DNA from: Variovorax beijingensis
GTDB taxonomy: Bacteria > Pseudomonadota > Gammaproteobacteria > Burkholderiales > Burkholderiaceae_C
Direction of reading: 5' to 3'
DNA: 64,000 bases
Assembly: GCF_007828835.1 (NCBI RefSeq)
Contig: NZ_VIVL01000010.1
Span: 1-64,000, forward strand
Under the pieces are notes generated by a model. The model searched no databases, was not told where the DNA came from, and was given only the letters and a program-made list of their open reading frames with translations. Made by a program: the position numbers and the translations under genes. Every line of letters begins with the position of its first letter. Within the stretch, counting starts at the first letter, position 1. Below are positions 24,633-33,803 of the stretch, piece after piece.

Positions 24633-25823
24633 TCAGTTCGAAGGAGAGTCGGCGGCGATGACCGCCTCGATATTTGCTGGCGGCATGCCGAGTTCGGCCA
24701 GCACTTCGCGGGTGTGCTGTCCGAGTGTTGGAGCTGCCCGTCGCGCCTGAGGCCGCTCGCCAACCGCACCGATGACGCTGCGTGGCATCGTCAACGCACC
24801 TGCGACCGGGTGCAGCAAGGTCTCTGTGAGTGCCGCTTCGACGAAGGGCGCGGACTGCGCGACCTCGGCATAGTTGTTGATCGGACCGCAGATGATGTCC
24901 ACGGCCGCGAACTGCTCGAGCCAGAAGGCACGGGGATGCGCCAGCATGCGTGCTTCGAGCAGGCGTAACAGCGCCTCACGGTGCTGCAACCGATCCTTGT
25001 TCTCAGCGAAACGCGGGTCGGATACAAGCTCAGGCGCACCGATTGCGGTACACAAGGCCTGCCATCGGGCGGGGTGATAGGCCGCCACCATGATCCACCC
25101 GTCGGCGCAACGCAAGGCCTCGTTCGGCGTCGAATACGGCGCTGCGTTTCCCTGCGGGCCGGGCACATGGCCGTCTGCGAAATAGGACGCGAAACTCACA
25201 TGCTGTAGCGCGATGGCGCTGGCGAACATGCTTGCTTCCACGTGCTGGCCCAACCCCGTGCGTTGGCGATCCGCGAGGGCAGCCAGGATCGAGATGGTCG
25301 CGAACGACCCCGTGACAAGATCGACAACGGGCACTGGCACCTTGCACGGCTGCCCATCGGGCGTGCCGGTGACGCTCATGAGGCCGCTGACGGCTTGCAG
25401 CACACCGTCCACCCCGGGCAGGTCTCTTGCGGCCCCGTGCTGACCGTACGCGGAGACGGAGCAATAGATCAGCCGCGGATTGGCCGCAGCCACCGTGGCG
25501 TAATCAAGCCCCAGGCGTTCCATCACGCCCGGGCGGAAGCTCTCCACCAGCACGTCCGCCTGCGCGACCAGCCGCAGCGCCGCTTGCCGGTGGGTCGGCT
25601 GCTTCAGATCGAGCACGATGCTGCGCTTGTTGCGATTGAGCGCCAGGAAAGGAACGCCCTCGCCATGAACCCAGGGCGACAGCGCTCGCGAAAGATCGCC
25701 TGTGGGGGCTTCCACCTTCACGACATCGGCCCCAAGGTCGGCCAGGCACAGTGTGCACGTGGGACCCGCCATGACCTGGGTGAAGTCGATCACCTTCAAT
25801 CCGCCCAATGCATTAGCGAGCAT
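24633..25823 (-). CDS. CaiB/BaiF family CoA-transferase
   Basis: This 396-residue class III CoA-transferase has the N-terminal KVIDFTQVMAGP, the VVKVEAPTGD loop, the NRNKRSIVLDLK motif, and a catalytic Asp near residue 139 in PGVDGVLQA. It moves CoA from a donor such as succinyl-CoA onto a carboxylic acid and is the likely entry step of this module. It follows the SDR gene by 48 bp and precedes the hydratase by 9 bp. Confidence 0.92.
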   Translation of the reverse strand: MLANALGGLKVIDFTQVMAGPTCTLCLADLGADVVKVEAPTGDLSRALSPWVHGEGVPFLALNRNKRSIVLDLKQPTHRQAALRLVAQADVLVESFRPGVMERLGLDYATVAAANPRLIYCSVSAYGQHGAARDLPGVDGVLQAVSGLMSVTGTPDGQPCKVPVPVVDLVTGSFATISILAALADRQRTGLGQHVEASMFASAIALQHVSFASYFADGHVPGPQGNAAPYSTPNEALRCADGWIMVAAYHPARWQALCTAIGAPELVSDPRFAENKDRLQHREALLRLLEARMLAHPRAFWLEQFAAVDIICGPINNYAEVAQSAPFVEAALTETLLHPVAGALTMPRSVIGAVGERPQARRAAPTLGQHTREVLAELGMPPANIEAVIAADSPSN

Positions 25824-25871
25824 GCGACCTTCGATCTCGTTGGATGTTCTTGTTGGGTTCGCATCGGTTCA

Positions 25872-26651
25872 TTACACCGACGGACTGCTGAGACTGCGTC
25901 CGCCGCAAACGTACAGCAGCTGCCCTGTGACGTAGCTGGAGCCTGGCTCCGCGAAGAATCGAACGGCGCGACCGATGTCTTCCGGCTGGCCGATGCGCTC
26001 CATCGGCACGGTCTTGTGAAGACTCTGCCTGACCTCCTCGGTGAGCGTTTCAAACAGCGGGGTCTCGACGATGCCCGGCGCAATGGCATTCACCGTGATG
26101 CCCTTGCGCGCATATTCCAGCGCCAGTGAGCGGGTCAGGCTCACCACGGCGCCTTTGGAAGCGGAATAGGCCGCCTGGCCGCGATTGCCCAGCCAGGCAC
26201 GGGAACCGATATTGATGATGCGTCCGAACCGGTTCTCCGCCATCTGGGTCAAGACCGCCTTGGAGCAAATGAATTGCGAATGGAGGTTGACCTCGATCAC
26301 GCGGCTCCAGAAGGCCAGATCCATCTTGGAAACAAGCTTGTCTCCACCGATGCCGGCGTTGTTGACCAGGATGTCGATGCGTGCATGGGAGGCCAGCAGC
26401 TGGGCCACCGTCGACTCCACTTGCTCCACGGAGCTCACGTCAACCTTGAAGGTCTTCACGTCGACCCCTTCACTCGCAAGGCTGCGCTGGGCGGCTTGCA
26501 GGGCTTCGTCGTCGAAGTCCCACAGCGCGATGCGGCAGCCGGCTTGCGCCAGTTCGCGGGCGATGCCAAGGCCGATGCCCTTCGCCCCTCCGGTCACGAC
26601 GGCGACGAGGCCTTGCAACGAGGCAGGCGCGGTTGGATTTGTCTGGTTCAT
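25872..26651 (-). CDS. short-chain dehydrogenase/reductase
   Basis: This 259-residue SDR has the cofactor motif TGGAKGIGLG, the NNAG strand (LVNNAGIGG), and the catalytic Tyr-x3-Lys in AAYSASKGA. A 3-hydroxyacyl-CoA dehydrogenase role is plausible from its place between a thiolase-like gene and a CoA-transferase, but many SDRs act on other substrates. The stop ends 48 bp before the CoA-transferase start, and the upstream thiolase gene is 10 bp away. Confidence 0.9.
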   Translation of the reverse strand: MNQTNPTAPASLQGLVAVVTGGAKGIGLGIARELAQAGCRIALWDFDDEALQAAQRSLASEGVDVKTFKVDVSSVEQVESTVAQLLASHARIDILVNNAGIGGDKLVSKMDLAFWSRVIEVNLHSQFICSKAVLTQMAENRFGRIINIGSRAWLGNRGQAAYSASKGAVVSLTRSLALEYARKGITVNAIAPGIVETPLFETLTEEVRQSLHKTVPMERIGQPEDIGRAVRFFAEPGSSYVTGQLLYVCGGRSLSSPSV

Positions 26652-26661
26652 GTCGACCCGA

Positions 26662-27798
26662 TCAGAGCGAAAGAATATGGATGGCGCAGGCGGCGTGATC
26701 CACGCCCCAGATACCGCCGCCAGTCACCTGCGTGAGGCCGATGCGCGCCCCCTGCACTTGCCGTGCTCCCGCGCGGCCTTGCAACTGCTCGCAGACTTCC
26801 ACGATCTGTGCGACACCGGTTGCGCCGGGCGGATGTCCCTTTGCCAGAAGGCCGCCACTCGGATTGACAGGCACCCGCCCGCCCAGGGCGGTCGCACCGC
26901 TGTGCAGCAACGCAGCCGCATCGCCGCGATCGCAAAGCCCCAGCGCCTCGTAGTAGAGCAATTCGGAGATAGTGAAGGCGTCGTGCACTTCGAGCAGACT
27001 GAGATCCTGCGGTCCCACACCGGCCTGCTCATAGGCCAGCCTGGCGGCACGCGCCGTGATCTCGGCCTCCGTCATATCGACCGGTGTGGTTTCGAACAAG
27101 CCGGACTGCACCACGGACGCCAGGATCTGAACCGGCTTTGCAACGCCTTGGGTAGGCTTGGTGCTGAGCACGAGGGCCGCTGCACCGTCGACCACGGCGG
27201 GACAGCACTGCAGCAGCGTGAGCGGCTCGGCCACGGGGCGGGACGCAAGAATCTCCTCGCGGGTCGCCAGCTTTGCAAACTTGGCGATGGGATTGAGAAC
27301 ACCGTGCTTTCGGTTCTTCACGGAGATATCCGCGAGCGTCTCGAGCTTGAGCCCGTGGTCGTGCATGTATCGCCGAGCGCGCATGGCGTACAAGGCGGGC
27401 ATGATCATCCCCCGCCTGTTGTTCCAGTCTTGCTGGCTCAGCTGCAGCGGCCCGCCCCCCAGACCGCTCAGATGGTCCATTCCGAACACCAGGACGGTGT
27501 CGTACTGGCCGACCTTGAGCGCCTGCAATGCAAGATTCAATGCGGTCGCGCCGCTGGAGCAGGCGTTGTCCACGTTGTAGACGGCGCCCCCGTGCGCATG
27601 CAGTTCACGCAGTGCACGCTGCCCCGGAAGCATGGCCCCGAGCGCGTTGCCGCAGTAGAACGCCTGAACTTCGGAAAGCCGCGTGCCGGCATCTTCCAGG
27701 GCGCCAAGAATGGCCGACTGGACCATGGCCTCTTCGGTGAGCTCCGGAAAGCGGCCGAAGTCGGTGATTCCCACGCCGGTGATCATTGGTTGCTTCAT
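26662..27798 (-). CDS. SCP2-type thiolase / lipid-transfer-like acetyl-CoA acyltransferase
   Basis: This 378-residue thiolase-fold protein has its nucleophile Cys80 in DNACSSGA, the His in EVHDAF (H272), and the GHPPGATG motif (H322). These are the SCP2/non-specific lipid-transfer thiolase features; these enzymes often form complexes with a DUF35 OB-fold protein, and such a gene lies directly upstream. The pair may catalyse thiolytic or retro-aldol cleavage of a CoA ester. The ATG at 27798 is chosen because it is coupled to the DUF35 stop and has GGAG upstream; the longer opening runs antiparallel in-frame through DUF35 sequence and is not real. Confidence 0.88.
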   Translation of the reverse strand: MKQPMITGVGITDFGRFPELTEEAMVQSAILGALEDAGTRLSEVQAFYCGNALGAMLPGQRALRELHAHGGAVYNVDNACSSGATALNLALQALKVGQYDTVLVFGMDHLSGLGGGPLQLSQQDWNNRRGMIMPALYAMRARRYMHDHGLKLETLADISVKNRKHGVLNPIAKFAKLATREEILASRPVAEPLTLLQCCPAVVDGAAALVLSTKPTQGVAKPVQILASVVQSGLFETTPVDMTEAEITARAARLAYEQAGVGPQDLSLLEVHDAFTISELLYYEALGLCDRGDAAALLHSGATALGGRVPVNPSGGLLAKGHPPGATGVAQIVEVCEQLQGRAGARQVQGARIGLTQVTGGGIWGVDHAACAIHILSL

Positions 27799-27799
27799 T

Positions 27800-28159
27800 T
27801 CATTGCTCCTGGAAGGCGTAGTCGGGTGTGCCGTCCGGCAACGCGAAGGGCACCACGCGCACGCGGCTTTCGATCGCCGGCGGATTTCCATCGAACAAGA
27901 GCCGACCGAAGGCGCGGACGCCCGACTCGAAGTCGACCATCGCCAGTGCGTAGGCGGGCTTGTCCTTGCCGGGATGGACCACCGTGAAGCTGTAGAGGGA
28001 CCCGGTCGGGCCGAGCTCGATCTCCTCGATCGGCTGGTCGTGGTGAATGAATTCGATCGGCGGAAACTGGGGGGGCTGCCCGCCTGCCTGTGTGGCCACA
28101 AGCACCATGCCGCCGAGGGTGTCACGGATGTGGGAATCCGTGCGTTTGATGATCTTCAA
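27800..28159 (-). CDS. DUF35-type OB-fold protein, partner of the thiolase
   Basis: This 119-residue protein fits the OB-fold part of DUF35 proteins, ending in strands around SFTVVHPGKDKPAYALAMVDF and VRAFGRLLFDG. The usual N-terminal zinc ribbon has four Cys, but this protein has no Cys at all, and the ribbon region is reduced to a short Pro/Gln-rich stretch. The likely start is TTG at 28159, behind AGGAGACACC; an ATG at 28195 is an alternative. It begins the leftward operon and overlaps its thiolase partner closely. Divergent PrpF-type gene lies 187 bp away. Confidence 0.82.
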   Translation of the reverse strand: MKIIKRTDSHIRDTLGGMVLVATQAGGQPPQFPPIEFIHHDQPIEEIELGPTGSLYSFTVVHPGKDKPAYALAMVDFESGVRAFGRLLFDGNPPAIESRVRVVPFALPDGTPDYAFQEQ

Positions 28160-28248
28160 AGGTGTCTCCTGTTCCGGTGGCGATGGCCACGACAACAGGA
28201 AGTGTGGGGACCCAGGGCCGCCCCGTCATTGGATTTGTGCTGCGCATT

Positions 28249-28292
28249 CTTTAGCCTTCCTAAAGCGTGCAAAGCGTGTAGTTCTGCTAAAG
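28249..28292. promoter_or_regulatory. CTTTAG-N5-CTAAAG palindrome plus a third half-site
   Basis: A perfect 6-bp-arm inverted repeat lies at 28249-28265 and another CTAAAG at 28287-28292, all within the divergent spacer between the DUF35 and PrpF-type genes. The symmetry and position suggest an operator controlling both directions. The regulator is unknown; the AraC gene at 30354 is the nearest candidate. Confidence 0.4.
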
Positions 28293-28346
28293 CCAGAGCA
28301 GCCGAACTGCAAGGACGCGCGCCCTGCGCACGCGCATACTGAACGA

Positions 28347-29492
28347 ATGAAAGAACAAATCAGCGTTCCGGTCACCTTGATGCGCGGCGGCACAAGCAAG
28401 GCTGTTTTTCTCGCGCAGCGTGACGTGCCGTCCGATCCGCAAGCGCTGCAGCGATTCCTTCTGGCTCTGTTCGGCAGCCCGGACGTGCGCCAGATCGACG
28501 GGCTTGGAGGCGCCGACATCCTCACCAGCAAATGCGCAATCATCGGGCCGCCCTCGCGACCTGACGCAGACATCGACTACACCTTTGTGCAGATCGGCAT
28601 CGATCAGCCGAGCGTGAGCTTCGAGATCGTCTGCGGCAACATTTCATCGGCCACCGGGGTCTACGCGCTGCAGGAGCGATTGGTTCCCGTGCAGGAGCCC
28701 GCCACCTCCGTGCGAGTGCACAACACCAACACCGGCAAGATTCTGCGCATGGTGGTGCAATGTGCCCACGGCGAGCCGCGCGTGGAAGGCGACACCGAAG
28801 TGGATGGAGTGCCCGCCAAGGGCGCCGAGGTCGCGTTGGATTACTCCGGCACCAGCGGTGCCACCACGGGCAGATTGCTGCCCACCGGGCAGGCACGTGA
28901 TTCGGTCTACGTCTCCAAACTCGGTCGCGAGATACCCGTCTCGATCGTCGATGTGGGAACGGCGTGTGTCTTCATCCGCGCCGCGGATCTGGGCGTTACC
29001 GGCACGGAGCTTCCCGGTCAGCTCGGCTCCGATATCTACGAAATGGCCGAGGAAGTCAGGCGGTGGGCCGCCGATCGTTGCAGCCTGCCAGCGTCAGGAA
29101 CCCTCACGCCCTACCAGATCCTCGTCAGCGAAGCGCAGGACTACCGAACCATCGGCGGCGATCGAATCGTCAAGTCGTCGGAGGTCGACTTTGTTGCGCG
29201 CATGGTTCTCAATGGCGGCGCGATGCACAAGGCTTTTCCAGGCGGGGGCTCGGTCTGCCTTTCCGTGGCAGCACAGATCGCAGGGACGATTCCGGCTGAG
29301 GCGCGAGGCAGTCATACCGGCCCGACGCGCATCCGCATCGGCCATCCGAGTGGTGTGATCGGAATTTTTGCGAGCGTGGCTCGCACTGCCGACGACGAGT
29401 GGACGGTCCGAGAAGTGCACTTCACTCGAACCGCTCGGCGGCTGTTTGACGGAACCGCCTACGTGAGGCGAGCCCTCCTCGAGGTTGGTTGA
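28347..29492 (+). CDS. PrpF-family isomerase (4-oxalomesaconate tautomerase / methylaconitate isomerase type)
   Basis: This 381-residue protein starts with the PrpF hallmark PVTLMRGGTSKAVFL, then the GGADILTSKCAIIGP region and CGNISSATG, where the Cys/Lys residues act in proton transfer. The family moves double bonds in tricarboxylates such as 2-methylaconitate or oxalomesaconate. It is divergent from the CoA-transferase/thiolase operon, so it may isomerise an unsaturated acid before CoA activation or after ring cleavage. The exact substrate cannot be read from the sequence. Confidence 0.88.
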   Translation: MKEQISVPVTLMRGGTSKAVFLAQRDVPSDPQALQRFLLALFGSPDVRQIDGLGGADILTSKCAIIGPPSRPDADIDYTFVQIGIDQPSVSFEIVCGNISSATGVYALQERLVPVQEPATSVRVHNTNTGKILRMVVQCAHGEPRVEGDTEVDGVPAKGAEVALDYSGTSGATTGRLLPTGQARDSVYVSKLGREIPVSIVDVGTACVFIRAADLGVTGTELPGQLGSDIYEMAEEVRRWAADRCSLPASGTLTPYQILVSEAQDYRTIGGDRIVKSSEVDFVARMVLNGGAMHKAFPGGGSVCLSVAAQIAGTIPAEARGSHTGPTRIRIGHPSGVIGIFASVARTADDEWTVREVHFTRTARRLFDGTAYVRRALLEVG

Positions 29493-29518
29493 TCTCACCG
29501 AACTGCCGAGACATTGCA

Positions 29519-30298
29519 ATGATGACGCAAGATCTTTTTTCTCTGCGAGGCCGCACGGCTCTCGTCACGGGTGGCTCACGAGGTATTGGTCGCATGATCG
29601 CCGAGGGATTCCTGGCGCAAGGTGCACGCGTCTACATCAGCGCGCGCAAAGCCGCGGCATGCGATCTGGCGGCTTCGGAACTGTCGAAGAACGGCCATTG
29701 CGTCTCGCTGCCCTACGACGTCTCCACGGTCACCGGCTGCCAGGCCCTGGCCGCTGCCTTCGCGCAGCATGAAACCAGCCTGGACATCCTGGTCAACAAC
29801 GCCGGCGCTGCCTGGGGAGAGGACTTTGATGATTTCCCCGAAAGCGGCTGGGACAAGGTGGTCAATCTCAACATGAAGACACCCTTCTTCTTGACGAAGG
29901 CGCTGTCCGGGCCGCTGCGCGCCGCGGCCAAGGGGCGTGTAGGGAAGATCATCAACATCGCCTCCACGGATGGCATCGCGCTCAATCCTCAGGAGAATTA
30001 CTCCTACGTCGCCAGCAAGGCGGGCTTGATCCACCTGACCCGTCGGATGGCGCTGCGCCTGGCGCAGGACAACATCGCGGTCAGCGCCATTGCACCTGGT
30101 GCGTTTCCATCCGAGATGAACCGCAACGCGCGCGACCGCGGCGACGAACTGTCCGAACACATACCCGCCAGACGCATCGGCACTTCAGAGGACATCGCAG
30201 GCGCGGCGATCTTCCTGGCGTCGCGTGCGGGTGACTACGTGATGGGCGCTACCCTGGTGGTGGACGGTGGTGTGACCCACGCCCGGGCCTACAGGTGA
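29519..30298 (+). CDS. short-chain dehydrogenase/reductase
   Basis: This 259-residue SDR has TGGSRGIGRM, LVNNAGAAWG and the Tyr-x3-Lys in YSYVASKAG. The spacing to the PrpF-type gene is 26 bp, so the two form a short operon. The active-site order and C-terminal VMGATLVVDGG are typical of classical SDRs. Two ATGs (29519 and 29522) are adjacent; there is no strong ribosome-binding site to decide between them. It may act on the same intermediate as the isomerase. Confidence 0.88.
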   Translation: MMTQDLFSLRGRTALVTGGSRGIGRMIAEGFLAQGARVYISARKAAACDLAASELSKNGHCVSLPYDVSTVTGCQALAAAFAQHETSLDILVNNAGAAWGEDFDDFPESGWDKVVNLNMKTPFFLTKALSGPLRAAAKGRVGKIINIASTDGIALNPQENYSYVASKAGLIHLTRRMALRLAQDNIAVSAIAPGAFPSEMNRNARDRGDELSEHIPARRIGTSEDIAGAAIFLASRAGDYVMGATLVVDGGVTHARAYR

Positions 30299-30353
30299 GT
30301 GTGTCCATGGGATGGCCGCTGGTGTCCGTGACGCGCTGACCTGAAATCACGTG

Positions 30354-31148
30354 TCATCCACCGACCCGAAAGCGGTCGTTGATATAGGTAGCGGGTGGCT
30401 TTCCAAAAGCCTTCTTGAACATCGTATTGAAGGCAGAGGGCGACTCATAGCCCAGCTCATAGGCGACTTGCTGGACGGTCGCGCCACCGGACAGCTCGCG
30501 AAGCGCCACGATCATCTGCAGCTGGCGCCGCCAGCGACCAAAGCTCAGGCCCGTCAACGAGGTGCACAGTCGATTCAACGTTCGATCGCTCATGCCCAGC
30601 TCGCTTGCCCAGTTCGTCTGGGTCCTGCGATCAGAGGGATCACGCATCATCGCCGTTGAGATCTTTCTAAGCCTTGCATCCTCGGGCATCGGCAGGAACA
30701 TTTCTTCCGTGGGCATCGCGCAAAGCTGGTCAAGCAGCACCTGCGCCAGTCGATCGGTCGGCCCGCCGGCTTCATACAAAGGCGGCAATCCTGCGAGGTA
30801 CTGGATCATCTCGCTGAGCATCGGGCTGATGCGCAAGGTGCAGCAACGATCAGGCAAGGGGGCAGCGCCAGGTTCCACGAAGAGGTAGAAAATCAGCGCG
30901 TTCGCCGTTCCTCGGTTGCTGTGCGGCGTGCCGCCCGGAATCCACACGCCAGCCTGGGGCGGAACCATCCACAGGGCACCGGGCACCTCGCAGGAGACGG
31001 CACCGCGCAATGCGATCACGAGCTGGCCGGACCGGTGCTCGTGCACAGGAATCTCTCGCTCGCGCGCTGCCACGTCCACACGCAGTGCCATCACGGGTAC
31101 TGACGGTTCATAGTCCAGACCTGGTTCGCTGAATTCTGCACTTCGCAT
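30354..31148 (-). CDS. AraC-family transcriptional regulator
   Basis: This protein has an N-terminal cupin sensor (VHEHRSGQLVIALRG at the expected place) and a C-terminal double HTH of the AraC type (WASELGMSDRTLNRL, then VAYELGYESPSAFNTMFKKAFG). The ATG at 31148 gives 264 residues, the usual size; an opening further upstream extends 59 residues with low-complexity sequence and is less likely. It converges on the SDR gene and is divergent from the aromatic-acid efflux operon, so it probably controls that operon, the PrpF-type unit, or both. Confidence 0.85.
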   Translation of the reverse strand: MRSAEFSEPGLDYEPSVPVMALRVDVAAREREIPVHEHRSGQLVIALRGAVSCEVPGALWMVPPQAGVWIPGGTPHSNRGTANALIFYLFVEPGAAPLPDRCCTLRISPMLSEMIQYLAGLPPLYEAGGPTDRLAQVLLDQLCAMPTEEMFLPMPEDARLRKISTAMMRDPSDRRTQTNWASELGMSDRTLNRLCTSLTGLSFGRWRRQLQMIVALRELSGGATVQQVAYELGYESPSAFNTMFKKAFGKPPATYINDRFRVGG

Positions 31149-31479
31149 ATTGAAAAGGTTGGTGTTGCTCCCGCCATCGCGGCTTGTTCCTGCATTGGAA
31201 TCGGTGCTCGGCTCGAAACGGGTGAGATCGGCGCATGGGCCAAGCGGCCATTGTTCCAGTTGCTGAATCGAAGGCACACAGCCGCCACGCTGCAGCGCCT
31301 GTACCCCGGCCGTGGTGAAGGGCAAGGTCCGCCCATCCCAAGCCCAACGAGAACGGATCGCGTTGGTGCAGGCTCCTCATCGTTGCCAGGGCACGCCCGT
31401 CTCAGCGATGACCGAAAAGAGAAGTCATTCGTCCAACTTTGCAATTCTCGGCTCGAGTGCCGGTCACTAGCATCGTTGC
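31149..31479. other. divergent spacer between AraC gene and efflux operon
   Basis: About 330 bp with no convincing gene. It should contain the promoters for the AraC gene and the efflux operon. No clear promoter or palindrome was recognised. Confidence 0.5.
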
Positions 31480-31788
31480 ATGAAAATGATTCGCAACAAG
31501 AATGAAATGGTTTCGGCCCTGCCACTGCTCATTCTTCTCATCGGCCTGGTGCTCATTGGCGCTGCGAGCTGGTCATGCTGTACCGCGGAAGGCGCCCCGC
31601 CGGAATCGATCTCGCTGCGCTTCAGCACGCCGCTGTGTCCAACGATTCCGGCGCAGGAACTGGCACAGCTGGCTGGCCCCGCCCATCAATGGCTTCGCGC
31701 TTTTGCCAGCATCACCCTCGGCGGTTTGCGCTTGCGCTCGCGTTTCCCATGGAAGCGTGCTCGCGCGATTTCTCGGGGTGCAGCATGA
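31480..31788 (+). CDS. small predicted membrane protein, unknown
   Basis: This possible 102-residue protein has one strong hydrophobic helix (about residues 12-32, ALPLLILLIGLVLIGAA) followed by Cys-Cys and a low-complexity C-terminal half. I do not recognise a family. Its stop overlaps the ATG of the FUSC-type gene by four bases, as in the rest of this operon, which is the main reason to keep it. There is no clear ribosome-binding site. It could be a leader gene or a chance reading frame. Confidence 0.4.
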   Translation: MKMIRNKNEMVSALPLLILLIGLVLIGAASWSCCTAEGAPPESISLRFSTPLCPTIPAQELAQLAGPAHQWLRAFASITLGGLRLRSRFPWKRARAISRGAA

Positions 31789-33803
31789 TCCCGCTGCCGC
31801 GTTTCTCTCGGCAGGAGTTGCTCTTTTCTCTCAAGAGCTTCGTCGCCGCCATGCTTGCGCTTTACCTGTCGAGCCGCTTCGGGCTACCCCGGCCCTTCTG
31901 GGCCATGATGACCGCTTACATCGTGGCCCACCCTGTGGCCAGCCATGTGCGCTCCAAGGCGCTCTATCGCTTTCTGGGCACCTTGCTGGGGTGCGCAGCG
32001 ACCGTGGTGCTCGTCCCTTCGCTGTCCGGGTCCCCGGAACTCCTGTCGCTGGCCTTGGCGCTGTGGGTGGGACTGTGCCTATATCTTTCGCTGCTGGACC
32101 GAAGCGCGCGCTCTTACGTCTTCATGCTGGCTGGCTACTCAGCCGCTTTGATCGGCTTTCCTCTGGTAGAAGCGCCCGCGGCGATGTTCGACACGGCCGT
32201 CGCACGGGTCACTGAAATCGGGCTGGGCATCCTGTGTGCCAGCGTGGTCCACAGCATCGCGCTTCCTGCCGGTCTGGCCCCATCCCTGCTGGGCGTGATG
32301 GATCGCGCACTTGGCGATGCGCGGCAATGGCTCACCGACCTGTTGCGCGAGGCACCGGCCGAAGCCAAGAACGCTCGAATTGCAGCGGACCGCCAGCGCT
32401 TGGCCCTGGACATCACACAACTGCGTCTGCTGTCCACGCATGTGCCCTTTGACACCACTCTGCGCTGGAGCGGGGGCGCCATCGGCGCCTTGCAAGACCG
32501 TATCGCCGCCCTGACCCCGGAGCTCTCGGCGGTGGAGGATTGCCTGCAAGCGCTATGCACCGCCACAGGCGGTGTGCCGGATGACATCGGCTCGACCTTC
32601 GCGCAGCATTCGGGCTGGCTGGCCCCGAGCGCGACGAACGCGGGAGTGGACGAAGCGCGCGCCGCCTTTCGCGCCATCGCGGACGGTCCGGCCGCTTCGC
32701 CGTGGGTCCGCGCGCTGCGGATCGATCTGGCAACCCGCCTGGAGGACCTGGTCGCGCACTGGGATGCCTGCACCACGTTGCGCAACGATATCGACGCTGG
32801 TATTGCCGGGAACCCGGTGCCGTTGCAGCGCACCGCGGCCCTGGGTCGCAGGGTGCTTCACCTGGACAGAGGGCTCGCGTTGCGGTCGGCGATCACTGCG
32901 GTGTTGGGCACCTGCCTCTCGTGCGCACTCTGGATTGCGACGGGCTGGCCCTCGGGATCCGCCATGGCCATGGGCGCTGCAGTCTTTTGCAGCTTCTTCG
33001 CCACCATGGACGATCCAGTGCCTGCCATGCACAAGTTCATCACGGCGCTGTTGTGGTCGTTGCCCGTGTCGGCTTTCTATGTCCTGGGGGTCATGCCGCT
33101 GGCACATGACTTTGGCATGCTGGTGCTGTGCATCGCGCCTGTGTTCTTGGTGGTCGGGTGCTACATGGCACGACCGGCCAGTTCCTTGTCGGCCCTTGGC
33201 ATGTTCTTCGGCGTCGCCGGAACGCTCGCCCTTCAAGATACAGCCACCGCCGATTGGGTGAGCTTCATCAGTTCCAACCTGGCCTTGTTCGTGGGTTCGG
33301 TGATCGCGGCCCGCGTCACCGCTCTCATGCGCAGCGTGGGGCGTGACTGGACGGCCAAGCGCATACGCCGTGCGACATGGCACGACCTCGCCGATCTGGC
33401 CGCCCCTCCGCAGGAAGCATCCGCCCGAGACGCCTTTGCCTCACGCATGCTCGACAGGATCGCGCTGTTGGCGCCGCGCGTCGCTCCTGATGGTCCCGAA
33501 GCAGTCCAGATCGCAGCACACCGCGCGCTCCGCGAACTGCGCATGGGGGCAGACATCGCTGCGCTGCAGCGGCATCGCGGGCGCCTTCCGGGAGAACCGG
33601 TCAGCCGCCTCTTCAGGGAATTGGCGCTCGTCTTCCGCGCCCAGGTGGCAGGAGCGCCACCGCGTCATGCGTCGCTGCTGCCGCATATCGATCGGCTGTT
33701 GCTTGACGCCCTGATGACGGGCGCCGAGCGGCCTGCCGTCGCGGCACTTGCGGGCCTTCGACGCAACCTCTTTCCAACCGCTCCCGCCGCGCTCCAACCA
33801 TGA
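31785..33803 (+). CDS. FUSC-family aromatic acid exporter (AaeB-like)
   Basis: This 672-residue protein has the two halves of the FUSC family, each with about five hydrophobic helices (first at about 10-170, second at about 360-500), separated by a long cytoplasmic region. The start FSLKSFVAAMLALYLSSRFGL resembles AaeB of the p-hydroxybenzoate efflux system. It would pump aromatic or heterocyclic acids with the DUF1656, HlyD and outer-membrane proteins encoded next. The ATG at 31785 is chosen for homology to the family start; the longer opening adds unrelated residues. Confidence 0.9.
   Translation: MIPLPRFSRQELLFSLKSFVAAMLALYLSSRFGLPRPFWAMMTAYIVAHPVASHVRSKALYRFLGTLLGCAATVVLVPSLSGSPELLSLALALWVGLCLYLSLLDRSARSYVFMLAGYSAALIGFPLVEAPAAMFDTAVARVTEIGLGILCASVVHSIALPAGLAPSLLGVMDRALGDARQWLTDLLREAPAEAKNARIAADRQRLALDITQLRLLSTHVPFDTTLRWSGGAIGALQDRIAALTPELSAVEDCLQALCTATGGVPDDIGSTFAQHSGWLAPSATNAGVDEARAAFRAIADGPAASPWVRALRIDLATRLEDLVAHWDACTTLRNDIDAGIAGNPVPLQRTAALGRRVLHLDRGLALRSAITAVLGTCLSCALWIATGWPSGSAMAMGAAVFCSFFATMDDPVPAMHKFITALLWSLPVSAFYVLGVMPLAHDFGMLVLCIAPVFLVVGCYMARPASSLSALGMFFGVAGTLALQDTATADWVSFISSNLALFVGSVIAARVTALMRSVGRDWTAKRIRRATWHDLADLAAPPQEASARDAFASRMLDRIALLAPRVAPDGPEAVQIAAHRALRELRMGADIAALQRHRGRLPGEPVSRLFRELALVFRAQVAGAPPRHASLLPHIDRLLLDALMTGAERPAVAALAGLRRNLFPTAPAALQP

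Noticed and set aside
31575..31784. N-terminal extension of the FUSC exporter to a 742-residue protein
   Set aside because: The extra residues are low-complexity and unlike FUSC proteins; the family start fits ATG 31785.
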